Shown here: one piece after another, positions 36,574 to 45,869 of the stretch
How positions within the stretch are numbered: position 1 is the first letter of the stretch
Layout of the letters: every line of letters begins with the position of its first letter
From: Inmirania thermothiophila
Lineage (GTDB): Bacteria; Pseudomonadota; Gammaproteobacteria; DSM-100275
NCBI RefSeq assembly: GCF_003751635.1
Contig: NZ_RJVI01000002.1
Location: forward strand, 526,528 to 590,527
Reading direction: 5' to 3'
Length of the DNA: 64,000 nucleotides
Made by a program: the position numbers and the translations under genes
The notes under the pieces: generated by a model
The model's input: the letters and a program-made list of their open reading frames with translations, nothing else
What the model was told of the DNA's origin: nothing
Database searches by the model: none

Positions 36574-38286
36574 GTGAGCATCTCGTCCGTGACCGTAACC
36601 CTGGCCGGCAGCGGCGGCGCCGGGGTCATCACCGCCGGCAGCCTGCTGCTGGATGCCGCTGCCAAGGCCGGCCTCTACGGCGTCATGACCCGCTCCACCG
36701 GACCGCAGATCCGCGGCGGCGAGTCGGCGGCGATGGTGCGGCTCGCCCGCGAGCCGGTCACCTCCCACGGTGACCGCCACGACCTCCTGGTGGCCATCGA
36801 CTGGCAGAACGTGGAGCGCTTCGCGGACGAGGTGCCGCTGGACGGCGAGAGCCTCGTCATCGGCGACCCCGCCCACGGGGAGCCGCCGGCGGAGATCCGC
36901 GCCATGGGCGCGCGCGAGGCGCAGCTGCCCATGCAGGAGCTCGCCAAGGGCGTCGAGGGCGGGCGCCCCAACATGGTCGCCCTGGGGGCGGTGGCGCACC
37001 TGGTGGGCATCCCCCTCGAGGCCTTCGAGGCCGCCGTGCGCAAGGCGCTGGGGCGCAAGGGCGAGGCCGCGGTGACCGCGAGCATGGCCGCCCTGCGGGC
37101 CGGCGCCGAGGCCGCCGAGGCGCTGCCGCCGACGCCGCGCGTCGCGCCCGCACCCGAGGTCGCGGAGCGCTGGATCATCACCGGCAACGAGGCCGCAGGC
37201 CTCGGCGCCGTGCGCGGCGGCGTCCGCTTCGTCGCCGCCTACCCCATCACCCCGGCCACCGAGGTCCTCGAGTGGCTGGCGCCGGCGCTGCAGAAGGTGG
37301 GCGGCGTGCTGGTACAGGCCGAGGACGAGCTCGCCTCCATCAACCAGGTGGTGGGCGCCTCCTACGGCGGCGTCCCCGCCCTCACCGCCACCTCCGGCCC
37401 CGGCCTCGCCCTCATGACCGAGACCATCGGCTGGGGCGTCGCCGCCGAGGTCCCCTTCGTGGTCATCGACGTCATGCGCGGCGGCCCCTCCACCGGCATC
37501 CCCACCAAGTCCGAGCAGAGCGACCTCAACATCGCCCTCTACGGCCTGCACGGCGACGCCCCGCACCTGGTCCTCGCCCCCGTCTCGGTGGGCGACTGCC
37601 TGTTCACGACGCAGTGGGCGGTGCACCTGGCCGAGGCCCTGCAGACGCCGGCCATCGTCCTCTCGGATCAGTCCCTGGGCCAGGCCCGCGCCATCATCCA
37701 GCGCCCGGCGGACCTCGCCTTCATCGCCCGCCGCGAGACCCCGCGCGCCAACGAGGAGGGCTACCTCCGCTACCGCGTCACCGCCTCCGGCATCTCGCCC
37801 ATGGCGATCCCGGGCACGCCGGGCGTGCAGTACACCGCCGACGGGCTCGAGCACAACGAGCGCGGCACGCCCTCGAGCCGCGCCGCCGACCACCAGGCGC
37901 AGCTCGACAAGCGGCAGCGCAAGCTGCTCCAGCACAACTACGGGGCGCACTGGGCGCTGGTGGAGGGTGAGGGCCCGCTGGCGCTCGTCACCTGGGGATC
38001 GTCCACCGGCCCCGTGCGCGAGGCCGCGGCACGCCTGCGCGCCGAGGGCCGGCCGGTGCGCGTGGTGGCCCTGCGGCTGCTCTCGCCGGCCCAGCCCGAG
38101 CGGCTCGCCGAGGCCCTCGCCGGGGTCGAGCGGGTGCTCACCGTCGAACAGAGCCACGGTGCGCAGTTCCACCGCTACCTCAGGGCCTTCTACGACCTGC
38201 CGGGCGAGGTCCGCAGCTTCCACCGGCCGGGCCCGCTGCCCATCCGTCCGCGCGACATCGTCGAAACCGTCCACGCCTGGAGCTGA
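36574..38286 (+). CDS. korA: 2-oxoacid:ferredoxin oxidoreductase, fused gamma-alpha subunit (KorA)
   Basis: A 570-residue protein that joins the gamma domain (about 1-190; opening VTVTLAGSGGAGVITAGSLL) to the alpha domain (about 195-570; FVAAYPITPATEVLEWLA, TATSGPGLALMTETIGW). With KorB it oxidatively decarboxylates 2-oxoglutarate to succinyl-CoA and reduces ferredoxin. In Thauera this enzyme regenerates the ferredoxin used by benzoyl-CoA reductase. The start is GTG behind GAGGAGGAGA. It is divergent from had. The 2-oxoglutarate specificity is inferred from the context and the fused form. Confidence 0.9.
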   Translation: MSISSVTVTLAGSGGAGVITAGSLLLDAAAKAGLYGVMTRSTGPQIRGGESAAMVRLAREPVTSHGDRHDLLVAIDWQNVERFADEVPLDGESLVIGDPAHGEPPAEIRAMGAREAQLPMQELAKGVEGGRPNMVALGAVAHLVGIPLEAFEAAVRKALGRKGEAAVTASMAALRAGAEAAEALPPTPRVAPAPEVAERWIITGNEAAGLGAVRGGVRFVAAYPITPATEVLEWLAPALQKVGGVLVQAEDELASINQVVGASYGGVPALTATSGPGLALMTETIGWGVAAEVPFVVIDVMRGGPSTGIPTKSEQSDLNIALYGLHGDAPHLVLAPVSVGDCLFTTQWAVHLAEALQTPAIVLSDQSLGQARAIIQRPADLAFIARRETPRANEEGYLRYRVTASGISPMAIPGTPGVQYTADGLEHNERGTPSSRAADHQAQLDKRQRKLLQHNYGAHWALVEGEGPLALVTWGSSTGPVREAAARLRAEGRPVRVVALRLLSPAQPERLAEALAGVERVLTVEQSHGAQFHRYLRAFYDLPGEVRSFHRPGPLPIRPRDIVETVHAWS

Positions 38287-38289
38287 GCC

Positions 38290-39126
38290 ATGGAGACCAC
38301 CACCGCCACCCGCAAGCTCACCCCCAAGGACTACAAGTCCGACATCAAGCCCGTCTGGTGCCCGGGATGCGGGGACTTCTCGGTCCTGTCCTCCATCACC
38401 AAGGCGCTGGCCGAGCTGGGCATCCCCCCGGAGCAGGCGGCCGTCGTCTCGGGCATCGGCTGCTCCTCGCGCATCCCCGCCTACACCAGCGTCTACGGGC
38501 TGCACGGCCTGCACGGGCGGGCCCTGCCCGCGGCCATCGGCCTCAAGGTGGCGCGGCCGGACCTGACCGTCATCGCCGCCGGCGGCGACGGCGACGGCTT
38601 CTCCATCGGCGGCAACCACTTCCTGCACGCCTGCCGGCGCAACGTGGACATGACCTACATCGTCATGGACAACGAGGTCTACGGCATGACCAAGGGCCAG
38701 GCCTCGCCCACCACCGAGCCCGACTGGGAGCGCGGCAAGCTCACGCCCGGCGGCCCCGGCATCAACCCCTTCCACCCGCTGGCGGTGGCGCTCGCCTCGG
38801 GCGCCAACTTCATCGCCCGCGGCTTCACCGGCGATCCCAACTACGTCGCCCGCCTCATCGCGGAGGGCATCCGCCACCCGGGCTTCTCCTTCATTCAGGT
38901 GCTGAGCCCGTGCGTGACCTTCCGCCCCGAGGAGCGCGAGTGGAAGAAGGTGGTGCGCCCGGCCCCGGTGGAGCCGACCTCGGACCCGGCGCGCGCGGCG
39001 CGCCGGCTCATGACCGACGACGGCTTCAACCTCGGCGTCCTCTTCAAGGGCGACCGGCGCCCGTTCCGACCCGACACCTCGGCCCGTGCCACCGTGGCCG
39101 AGCTGGAGCAGGAGTTCGTCGTATGA
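38290..39126 (+). CDS. korB: 2-oxoacid:ferredoxin oxidoreductase, beta subunit (KorB)
   Basis: A 278-residue thiamine-diphosphate-binding subunit. VWCPGCGDF (C24, C27) and IGCSSRIPAY (C58) are [4Fe-4S] ligands, and SPCVTF near the end supplies the fourth. The TPP/Mg motif is GGDGDGFSIGGNHFLHACRR followed by DNEVYGMTKGQ. It starts 3 bases after korA, and the rubrerythrin-like gene overlaps its stop (ATGA). It works with KorA to deliver electrons to the ferredoxin encoded after bcrD. Confidence 0.93.
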   Translation: METTTATRKLTPKDYKSDIKPVWCPGCGDFSVLSSITKALAELGIPPEQAAVVSGIGCSSRIPAYTSVYGLHGLHGRALPAAIGLKVARPDLTVIAAGGDGDGFSIGGNHFLHACRRNVDMTYIVMDNEVYGMTKGQASPTTEPDWERGKLTPGGPGINPFHPLAVALASGANFIARGFTGDPNYVARLIAEGIRHPGFSFIQVLSPCVTFRPEEREWKKVVRPAPVEPTSDPARAARRLMTDDGFNLGVLFKGDRRPFRPDTSARATVAELEQEFVV

Positions 39127-39659
39127 GCATGCCGGTGGATTCCACACCGCCCCGCATCGACTCGGTGGAGGAGCTCCTCGCCCACGCCCTCGCCATGGAG
39201 CGCGAGGCCGCCGAGCGCTACGGCGAGCTCGCCGACCAGATGGAGACCTTCCACAACCCGGAGGTGGCGGAGTTCTTCCGCACCATGGCCCGCCACGAGG
39301 CCCGCCACGTGGACGAGATCACCGATCTCGCCACCGGCATGATCCTGCCGGAGCTGGCGCCCTGGGAGTACAAGTGGCAGACGCCGGAGGCGCCGGAGAC
39401 GCCCTCCACCGGCGAGACCCACTACCTCATGACGCCCTACCACGCCGTGCGCCTGGCGCTGCGGCACGAGCGGCTCGCGCGCCGCTTCTACAACCGCGTC
39501 GCAGAGTACACCCCCAACGCCGAGGTCCGGGCGCTGGCCAGGCAGTTCGCGCAGGAGGAGGACGAGCACGTCCGCCACCTGGAGCGCTGGCTGGAGCGGC
39601 TGCCGGTGCCGGAGACGGGGTGGGCCGAGGACCCCGATCCCCCCACCACCCAGGAGTGA
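39123..39659 (+). CDS. Rubrerythrin-like ferritin-family protein
   Basis: A 178-residue four-helix protein. Two E...ExxH pairs are visible: LAMEREAAERYGELADQM with HEARHVDEI, and RHERLARRFYNRV with QEEDEHVRHLE. This is the diiron layout of rubrerythrin/ferritin-like proteins. No C-terminal rubredoxin cysteines are present. The start overlaps the korB stop (ATGA), so it is coupled to KorAB. Protection of the oxygen-sensitive ketoacid oxidoreductase and benzoyl-CoA reductase from peroxide or O2 is a reasonable guess. A palindromic hairpin follows. Confidence 0.75.
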   Translation: MSMPVDSTPPRIDSVEELLAHALAMEREAAERYGELADQMETFHNPEVAEFFRTMARHEARHVDEITDLATGMILPELAPWEYKWQTPEAPETPSTGETHYLMTPYHAVRLALRHERLARRFYNRVAEYTPNAEVRALARQFAQEEDEHVRHLERWLERLPVPETGWAEDPDPPTTQE

Positions 39660-39672
39660 AGGTCCCGCGGAC

Positions 39673-39700
39673 GAGGCGCCCGGCGGCCGCCGGGCGCCTC
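39673..39700. terminator. Bidirectional hairpin between convergent units
   Basis: A perfect 28-base palindrome (GAGGCGCCCGGCGG and its complement) sits between the rubrerythrin-like gene (+) and the CBS-ACT gene (-). It can fold identically in both transcripts. There is no T-run, so termination may be inefficient or assisted. Confidence 0.6.
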
Positions 39701-39729
39701 CCGACCGACTCCGCCTCGGCCCGCCCGCG

Positions 39730-40404
39730 TCAGCCCGCCACGCAGCCGGGCTCCGGGTGGTGCACGCGGACGATCTCGTAGGATGCCGCGCGCAGGGCCC
39801 CCAGGACCCGCTCCGGGTCCTCGGCGCGGATGCGCACGATGACCGCCCGCTGCCCCTCCGCCACCGGATTGAGCGGCGCCACCACCGTGGCGACGTAGGC
39901 CCCCTCCCGCGCAAGGACGCCGAGGAACTCGGCGAGCTGCCCCGGCCGGTCCGGCAGATGCGCCTCGATGCGCACCGTGCCCTCGGCGCGGCAGCCGGTG
40001 ATGTCCATGAAGAAGTCGACGAGGTCGATGCCGGTGAGGATGCCCACGAGCCGGCCCTCGTCGTCCACCACCGGCAGGCACCCCACCTTGCGCTCGCGCA
40101 TGAGGCAGCCGGCCTGCTCCACCAGGGTGTCGGGGCGGCAGGTGACGACGTCCCGATGCATGATCCGCTCGGCGGTGATGCGCGAGAGCAGGTAGTTGAC
40201 CTCACCCACGTCCAGGGTCGTGATGGCCGACGGGGTGGCGCGCTGGATGTCGCGGTGGGAGAGGATGCCCACGAGGCGGCCCTCCTCGTCCACCACCGGC
40301 AGGTGGCGCACCTTGCGCTCGCGCATGAGCTCGCTCATGCGGGTGAGCTTGGTGTCGGGGCGCACCGACACCACGTCGCGGGTCATGATCTCCTCGACCA
40401 CCAT
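39730..40404 (-). CDS. CBS-pair and ACT domain protein (AcuB-like)
   Basis: A 224-residue protein with two CBS domains (about 1-60 and 75-135; VRHLPVVDEEGRLVGILSHRDI and VGCLPVVDDEGRLVGILTGIDL) and a C-terminal ACT-like domain (about 142-215; LPDRPGQLAEFLGVLAREGAYV). CBS pairs bind adenylates and ACT domains bind small molecules, so it is probably a ligand-sensing regulator. The architecture is that of AcuB. It is the last gene of the second LIV importer unit, 23 bases after livF. The target is unknown. Confidence 0.82.
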   Translation of the reverse strand: MVVEEIMTRDVVSVRPDTKLTRMSELMRERKVRHLPVVDEEGRLVGILSHRDIQRATPSAITTLDVGEVNYLLSRITAERIMHRDVVTCRPDTLVEQAGCLMRERKVGCLPVVDDEGRLVGILTGIDLVDFFMDITGCRAEGTVRIEAHLPDRPGQLAEFLGVLAREGAYVATVVAPLNPVAEGQRAVIVRIRAEDPERVLGALRAASYEIVRVHHPEPGCVAG

Positions 40405-40427
40405 CGCCTCTGCTCCTCCGGCTCCCT

Positions 40428-41145
40428 TCAGTGCCCGCCCAGATAGGCGCGGCGCACGCCCTCGTCCTCGAGCAGCGCGGACGCCGGCGCGGCCATGGCC
40501 ACCCGGCCCGTCTCCAGCACGTAGCCGCGGTCGGCGATCCCGAGCGCGGCCCGCGCGTTCTGCTCCACCAGCAGCACCGTCACGCCCTCCTCGTGCAGCC
40601 GCTTGACGACGCGGAAGATCTCCTCCACCAGCAGCGGTGCGAGGCCCATGGAGGGCTCGTCCAGAAGGAGCAGGCGCGGCCGCCCGAGCAGCGCGCGGCC
40701 GATGGCCAGCATCTGCTGCTGCCCGCCCGAGAGCGTGCCCGCGGGCTCGCGGCGCTTCTCCGCCAGGATGGGGAAGAGCTCGTAGATCCGCGCCAGCTCC
40801 TCCTCCACCCAGGCGCGGTCGCGCTGGCGGCGGTAGGCGCCGAGGCGCAGGTTGTCCTCCACCGACAGGGGCGCAAACACCTGCCGCCCCTCGGGGACCT
40901 GGCAGATCCCGGCGCCGACGATGCGATGCGCAGGCCAGCGGGTGATGTCCTGTCCATCGAAGCGGATGCCCCCCTCGCTCGCCGGCTGCACGCCGGAGAT
41001 GGTGCGAAGCAGCGTGGTCTTGCCCGCCCCGTTGGCGCCCACGATGGCCACGAGCTCGCCGAGCCGGACCTCGAGGTCGACGCCGTGCAGGACCTCGATG
41101 GGGCCGTAGCGGCTGCGCAGCCCCCGCACCTCCAGCAGCGGCGCC

Positions 41146-41159
<14 letters not shown>
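40428..41159 (-). CDS. livF: LIV-type ABC importer ATPase, LivF-like (second system)
   Basis: A 243-residue ABC ATPase. Walker A is GANGAGKTT, the signature is LSGGQQQML, Walker B is LLLLDEPSMG and the H-loop region is LLVEQNARAAL. The tail GRVAMAAPASALLEDEGVRRAYLG is typical LivF. It overlaps livG by 14 bases. It differs from the first system's LivF in having the standard DEP and VEQN motifs. Confidence 0.93.
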
Positions 41160-41922
<763 letters not shown>

Positions 41923-41925
41923 CGC

Positions 41926-42894
41926 TCAGCCCTCCCCCGCCACGGGCGCCTCGGCCCGCCGGGCCACGATCCCCCGCAGGGCCCGGACCGTGCCCACGAA
42001 CAACCCCTGCGGCAGGAAGATCATGATCAGCATCAGCACCGCGCCGAAGACGAGGACCTCGTAGTCCTCGAGCACCACCAGCACCTCCGGCAGCAGGCTC
42101 AGCACGACGGCGCCGAAGACCGCCCCGAAGGTGGAACCGAGCCCGCCCAGCACCACCATCGTCACCAGCTCGATGGAGAAGAAGAAGCCGAAGGAGCCGG
42201 GGCTGATGAAGCTCTGCTGGTGGGCGAAGAGGCTGCCCGCGAAGGAGGCGATGAGCGCCGAGAGGACGAAGACGTTGCTCTTGGCCGCCGCGGTGTCCAC
42301 GCCCAGGGTGCGGGCCGCGATCTCCGAGCCGTGCACCGCGCGCAGAGCCCTGCCCGCGCGCGAGTCGAAGATGTTGAGCGAGACCCACACCGTGAAGAGG
42401 AGCACCACCGCCACCACGGCGTACCACTCCAGGTCGGTGTCGATGCTGCGGCCGAGCAGCGGCAGCGGCGGGATGCCGGTCATGCCGTCGGGCCCGCCGG
42501 TGAGCCCCTCCGCCTCCACCATGACGATGTTGACGATGATGCCGAAGCCGAGCGTCGCCATCGCCAGATAGTGGCCGTGCAGGCGCAGGATGGGCCGCGC
42601 GATGAGCGCCGCCACCAGCCCCGAGGCGGCAAGCCCCGCCAGCATCGCCAGCCACGGATCGACCCCGTAGCGGGTGGTGAGGATCCCCGAGGCGTAGGCG
42701 CCGACGCCGAAGAAGGCCGCGTGCCCCAGCGAGATCTGGCCCGCGTAGCCCATGAACAGGTTCAGGCTCACCGCGAGGATCGCGTTGATGCCGATGGTGA
42801 CCCCCACCACGGTGACGAAGTAGTTGTGGGGAAACGCCACCGGCAGCAGCGCCACCAGCACGGCGAAGAGGTAGAACCCGGCCAGCCGCTTCAT
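41926..42894 (-). CDS. livM: LIV-type ABC importer permease, LivM-like (second system)
   Basis: A 322-residue membrane permease with SLNLFMGYAGQISLGHAAFFGVGAY near residues 42-66 and VVLGGLGSTFGAVFGA near the C-terminus. Several hydrophobic segments precede a short charged tail. The ATG at 42894 overlaps the livH stop by 4 bases. The frame is open upstream through livH but codes nothing recognisable there. Confidence 0.92.
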   Translation of the reverse strand: MKRLAGFYLFAVLVALLPVAFPHNYFVTVVGVTIGINAILAVSLNLFMGYAGQISLGHAAFFGVGAYASGILTTRYGVDPWLAMLAGLAASGLVAALIARPILRLHGHYLAMATLGFGIIVNIVMVEAEGLTGGPDGMTGIPPLPLLGRSIDTDLEWYAVVAVVLLFTVWVSLNIFDSRAGRALRAVHGSEIAARTLGVDTAAAKSNVFVLSALIASFAGSLFAHQQSFISPGSFGFFFSIELVTMVVLGGLGSTFGAVFGAVVLSLLPEVLVVLEDYEVLVFGAVLMLIMIFLPQGLFVGTVRALRGIVARRAEAPVAGEG

Positions 42895-43766
42895 ACCCGC
42901 TCCACGGCGGCGCGCCCGAAGATGCCGCTCGGACGCACCACGAGCACGATCAGGATGATGAGGAAGGCGAGGGCGTCCTTGTAGCCCGACGACAGCAGCC
43001 CCGCCCCCAGCGACTCGATCAGCCCCAGCAGCAGCCCGCCGGCCACCGCGCCCATGGGGTTGCCCATGCCGCCGAGGATGGCGGCGGAGAAGCCCTTCAG
43101 GCCCAGCATCACGCCCGCATCCCACGAGGTGAACGCGATGGGCGCCACCAGCACCCCGGCCACCGCCCCGAGCATGGCCGAGAGCGCATAGGACAGCGTG
43201 AGCATGAGCTGGACGTTGATGCCCACGAGCTGCGCCGCGGTGCGGTTGCAGGCGCAGGCGAGCACCGCCTTGCCCAGCATCGTGCGGTCGAAGAACAGCC
43301 GCACCGCCAGCACCAGCACCGCCGCCACCCCCATCACCCACAGGCTCTGCGGCAGGACGGTGGCCGAGCCGATGGCGATGGGCTCCTCGCCGCTGAAGTG
43401 CGGCAGGGCGTAGATGTCCTTGCCCCAGATGAGCAGCGCGACCCCGCGCAGCAGGATGGAAGCGCCGATGGTGATGATGATGGTGGTGATGACGCTGGCG
43501 CCGCGCGCGGGCTCGATGGCGAGCTTCTCCAGCGCGATGCCCACGAGGGTCGTGGCCGCCACCCCCCCCAGCACCGCCACCGGGAGGGGCGCCCCCGCAC
43601 CCACGATGGAGACCGCCACCATCGCCCCCAGCATCACGAACTCGCCCTGGGCGAAGTTCACCACCTGCGAGGCGTTGTAGATGAGGGCGAAGCCGAGACC
43701 GACGAGGGCATAGGTCGAGCCCACCGTGATCCCGGTGACGACGAACTGCAGCAGCTGCTCCAGCAT
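42891..43766 (-). CDS. livH: LIV-type ABC importer permease, LivH-like (second system)
   Basis: A 291-residue permease. LGFALIYNASQVVNFAQGEFVMLGAM is the LivH signature and LKGFSAAILGGMGNPMGAVAGGLLLGLIE the C-terminal permease motif. I chose the ATG at 43766 (GGAGG four bases before); a GTG directly precedes it. It lies 55 bases from the binding-protein gene, with a strong hairpin between. Confidence 0.92.
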   Translation of the reverse strand: MLEQLLQFVVTGITVGSTYALVGLGFALIYNASQVVNFAQGEFVMLGAMVAVSIVGAGAPLPVAVLGGVAATTLVGIALEKLAIEPARGASVITTIIITIGASILLRGVALLIWGKDIYALPHFSGEEPIAIGSATVLPQSLWVMGVAAVLVLAVRLFFDRTMLGKAVLACACNRTAAQLVGINVQLMLTLSYALSAMLGAVAGVLVAPIAFTSWDAGVMLGLKGFSAAILGGMGNPMGAVAGGLLLGLIESLGAGLLSSGYKDALAFLIILIVLVVRPSGIFGRAAVERV

Positions 43767-43780
43767 CACGCCTCCGAGAC

Positions 43781-43811
43781 GAAGGCCCCCGCCGCGGGGG
43801 CGGGGGCCTTC
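43781..43811 (-). terminator. Attenuator-like hairpin after the second binding-protein gene
   Basis: A perfect 13-bp stem, GAAGGCCCCCGCC (43781-43793) with GGCGGGGGCCTTC (43799-43811), encloses a 5-base loop. It begins 10 bases after the binding-protein stop and precedes livH. The first LIV system has a hairpin at the equivalent place, pointing to the same design for excess binding protein. Confidence 0.6.
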
Positions 43812-43821
43812 GGTGCGGGCC

Positions 43822-44976
43822 TCACTCCACCAGGACCCAGTCGCCGTTGCGGATCTCGAGCATCCGGAACGCGCTCAGATCGAGGCCCAGATGATCCTCG
43901 GGGCTCATGTTGAAGACGCCGCCCGTGCCGACGAAGCCGCGCGTGCGCTCGATCTCGTCGCGGATCTTGGCCCGGTCCAGGGAGTTGGCGCGGTCGATGG
44001 CCTCGAGGGCGATGAAGAGCCCGTCGTAGGCGTGCCCGCCGAAGGTGGAGACCGGGCCGTACTTGGCCTCGTACTTGCGCTTGTAGGCCAGCAGCACCGG
44101 CTTCTGCGGGTCGTTGTCGGGCAGCTTCTCCGCCACCAGCAGCGCCGCCGCCGGCAGGCGCACCCCCTCGGCCGCCTCGCCCGCGAGCTCGATGAACTTC
44201 TTGGAGGCGACGCCGTGGGACTGGTAGAGCGGCAGGTCGATGCCGAGCTGGCGCGCGTTCTTGGTCACGATCGCCGGGCCGGTGCCGAAGCCGAAGTTGA
44301 GGATCGCCTCGGCGTCGGTGGCGCGGATGCGCGTCAGCTGCGCCGTCATGTCGGTGTCCTTGTTGTTGTAGGTCTCGTCGGCGACGATCTCGATCCCGTA
44401 CTCGGGCGCGAGGGCCAGCGACTCGGCGCGGCCCGACTTGTCGAAGCCGCCCGAGCCCGAGATCAGCGCCACCTTCTTGATCCCGCGCCGGCGCATGTCC
44501 TCGAAGATCTTCGCCGCCGCCATCTTGTCCGTGTGCGGCGTCTTGAAGACCCACTTCTTGACCGGCTCGACGATCTTGACCGAGCCCGCGAGCGAGATGA
44601 AGGGCACCCCCGCCCCCTCCGCCTCCGGGATCATGGCGAGCGACGCCCCCGAGGTGGTGCCGCCCACGATGACATGCACCTTGTCCCGCTGGATCAGGCG
44701 CTTGACGAAGTTCACCGCCTTCTTGGCGTCGCTCCCGTCGTCGTAGTGGATGAGCTCGATCTTGTGGCCGTCGATGCCTCCCTTGGCGTTGATCTCGTCC
44801 ACGTACATCTGCAGCGTCTTCAGCTCCGGATCGCCGAGGAACGAGGCCGGCCCGGTGACCGACAGCACGCTGCCGATGCGGATCGGCTCGGCCGCCTGGA
44901 CGCCGCCGAGGCCCAGCAGGCCCGCCGCCGCCACGCAGATGGACGCCTTCTTCAGGAACGTTCTTCTTCCGGACAT
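43822..44976 (-). CDS. LIV-type ABC importer substrate-binding protein (second system), twin-arginine signal
   Basis: A 384-residue periplasmic binding protein of the LivJ family. The N-terminus MSGRRTFLKKAS is a twin-arginine motif followed by a hydrophobic stretch ending GGVQAAE. The mature part starts PIRIGSVLSVTGPASFLGDPE. It is first in the leftward importer unit. Context next to pad genes and an operator copy suggests an aromatic acid ligand such as phenylacetate or benzoate. A GGAGGGG site precedes the ATG. Confidence 0.87.
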   Translation of the reverse strand: MSGRRTFLKKASICVAAAGLLGLGGVQAAEPIRIGSVLSVTGPASFLGDPELKTLQMYVDEINAKGGIDGHKIELIHYDDGSDAKKAVNFVKRLIQRDKVHVIVGGTTSGASLAMIPEAEGAGVPFISLAGSVKIVEPVKKWVFKTPHTDKMAAAKIFEDMRRRGIKKVALISGSGGFDKSGRAESLALAPEYGIEIVADETYNNKDTDMTAQLTRIRATDAEAILNFGFGTGPAIVTKNARQLGIDLPLYQSHGVASKKFIELAGEAAEGVRLPAAALLVAEKLPDNDPQKPVLLAYKRKYEAKYGPVSTFGGHAYDGLFIALEAIDRANSLDRAKIRDEIERTRGFVGTGGVFNMSPEDHLGLDLSAFRMLEIRNGDWVLVE

Positions 44977-45098
44977 GGGAGACCCCTCCTCCAGGTGGTC
45001 AGGTTGTGGATCGCGGCGCCGGCACGCGCCGGCACCCGCACCACGTTATCAATTGCTGCACCGTCGAACAATTCCCCCCGCGCAGGCGGGAATCCTTG

Positions 45099-45114
45099 AC
45101 GTTTACGTCAACGT
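45099..45114. promoter_or_regulatory. Operator palindrome copy 5 (second importer)
   Basis: ACGTTTACGTCAACGT, a hybrid of copies 1 and 2 with one mismatched pair next to the centre. It lies 123 bases before the binding-protein start and 55 bases after the thioesterase stop. I found no convincing promoter boxes around it. Confidence 0.6.
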
Positions 45115-45169
45115 CACCCCATGAGCGGTGATACAACAGTCCGCGCCCGCTTGCAACCCGGCGGCGCGC

Positions 45170-45616
45170 TCAACTATTGCCCGTCCCGCAATCGGCGCGG
45201 TACCGCTCCATGCGCGCCCGCAGCGCATCGGGGATGCGCCGGGCGCGGAAGCGCGCACGGTCGATGCTCACCGCCACCAGGACGCACTCGAAGGCGGTCT
45301 CCCCCGCGACCTCGCCCCGGACCCGGTAGCGGGCGCTGGCGCCGCCGATCGCCTCCAGCCACAGGGTCATCGTCAGCTCGTCCTCGGGGCGCAGCGGCCG
45401 CCGGTAGTCCAGCTCCAGGTGCACGATGGGCGAGCCGCCCTGCAGCGCGTCCAGCAGCACCGGCCAGGGCACCTCGAGGACCTCGCGCCACCAGGCCTCC
45501 AGCACCTCGACGGCGAACTCCACCCCCCGCGGTGTGTAGATGATCCCGGCCGGGTCGCACGCCCCCCAGCCCACCCGACGGCGCACACGAAACGGCGCCC
45601 TGGACACGATTTCCAT
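45170..45616 (-). CDS. Acyl-CoA thioesterase, 4-hydroxybenzoyl-CoA thioesterase family
   Basis: A 148-residue hotdog-fold thioesterase. The signature GWGACDPAGIIYTPRGVEF places the catalytic aspartate at D21, as in 4-hydroxybenzoyl-CoA thioesterase. It would hydrolyse an aryl-CoA, perhaps to free CoA when benzoyl- or phenylacetyl-CoA builds up. The gene is alone in its leftward unit and has its own candidate promoter at 45688-45719 that shares an operator with the pad unit. Its ribosome site is weak (AAGAGG, 12 bases away). Confidence 0.85.
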   Translation of the reverse strand: MEIVSRAPFRVRRRVGWGACDPAGIIYTPRGVEFAVEVLEAWWREVLEVPWPVLLDALQGGSPIVHLELDYRRPLRPEDELTMTLWLEAIGGASARYRVRGEVAGETAFECVLVAVSIDRARFRARRIPDALRARMERYRADCGTGNS

Positions 45617-45663
45617 CGTCGAAACAACCTCTTGGATGCAACGCCCCGACCCCGGGCGGGGTC

Positions 45664-45692
45664 TTGCCCAGCCCCGGACCCGGACGTATCAT
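45664..45692 (+). promoter_or_regulatory. Candidate promoter of the thioesterase-pad-ior-paaK unit
   Basis: TTGCCC (45664-45669) and TATCAT (45687-45692) with a 17-base spacer. The operator copy at 45701 begins 8 bases after the -10 box, the same geometry as at the benzoate-CoA ligase promoter. The leader to the first gene would be about 170 bases; I see no gene in it. Confidence 0.5.
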
Positions 45693-45719
45693 AGCCTTTG
45701 CCGCTTACGTAAACGTCAA
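45688..45719 (-). promoter_or_regulatory. Candidate divergent promoter of the thioesterase gene (20-bp spacer)
   Basis: On the minus strand TTGACG (45719-45714) and TATGAT (45693-45688) are separated by 20 bases, with the operator in the spacer. Its -10 region overlaps the -10 of the opposite pad promoter. The long spacer resembles MerR-type promoters. Confidence 0.45.
45701..45716. promoter_or_regulatory. Operator palindrome copy 6 (pad/thioesterase divergent region)
   Basis: CCGCTTACGTAAACGT, identical to copy 3. The intact right arm continues into CAA. One bound regulator here could control both divergent promoters. Confidence 0.65.
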
Positions 45720-45869
45720 TTGCGCGGCGAAGGGGAGGAAAAGGGCACGGCGCCGACGGGGACATGCCCGGTGCGACAGTGGATCCACTCTGCTCGCCAT
45801 GCGAACAATTGACCCTTCACGAACGAGGCCGCGGACATCCAGCCGCGCAACGCAGGGGAGAGGACAGCC

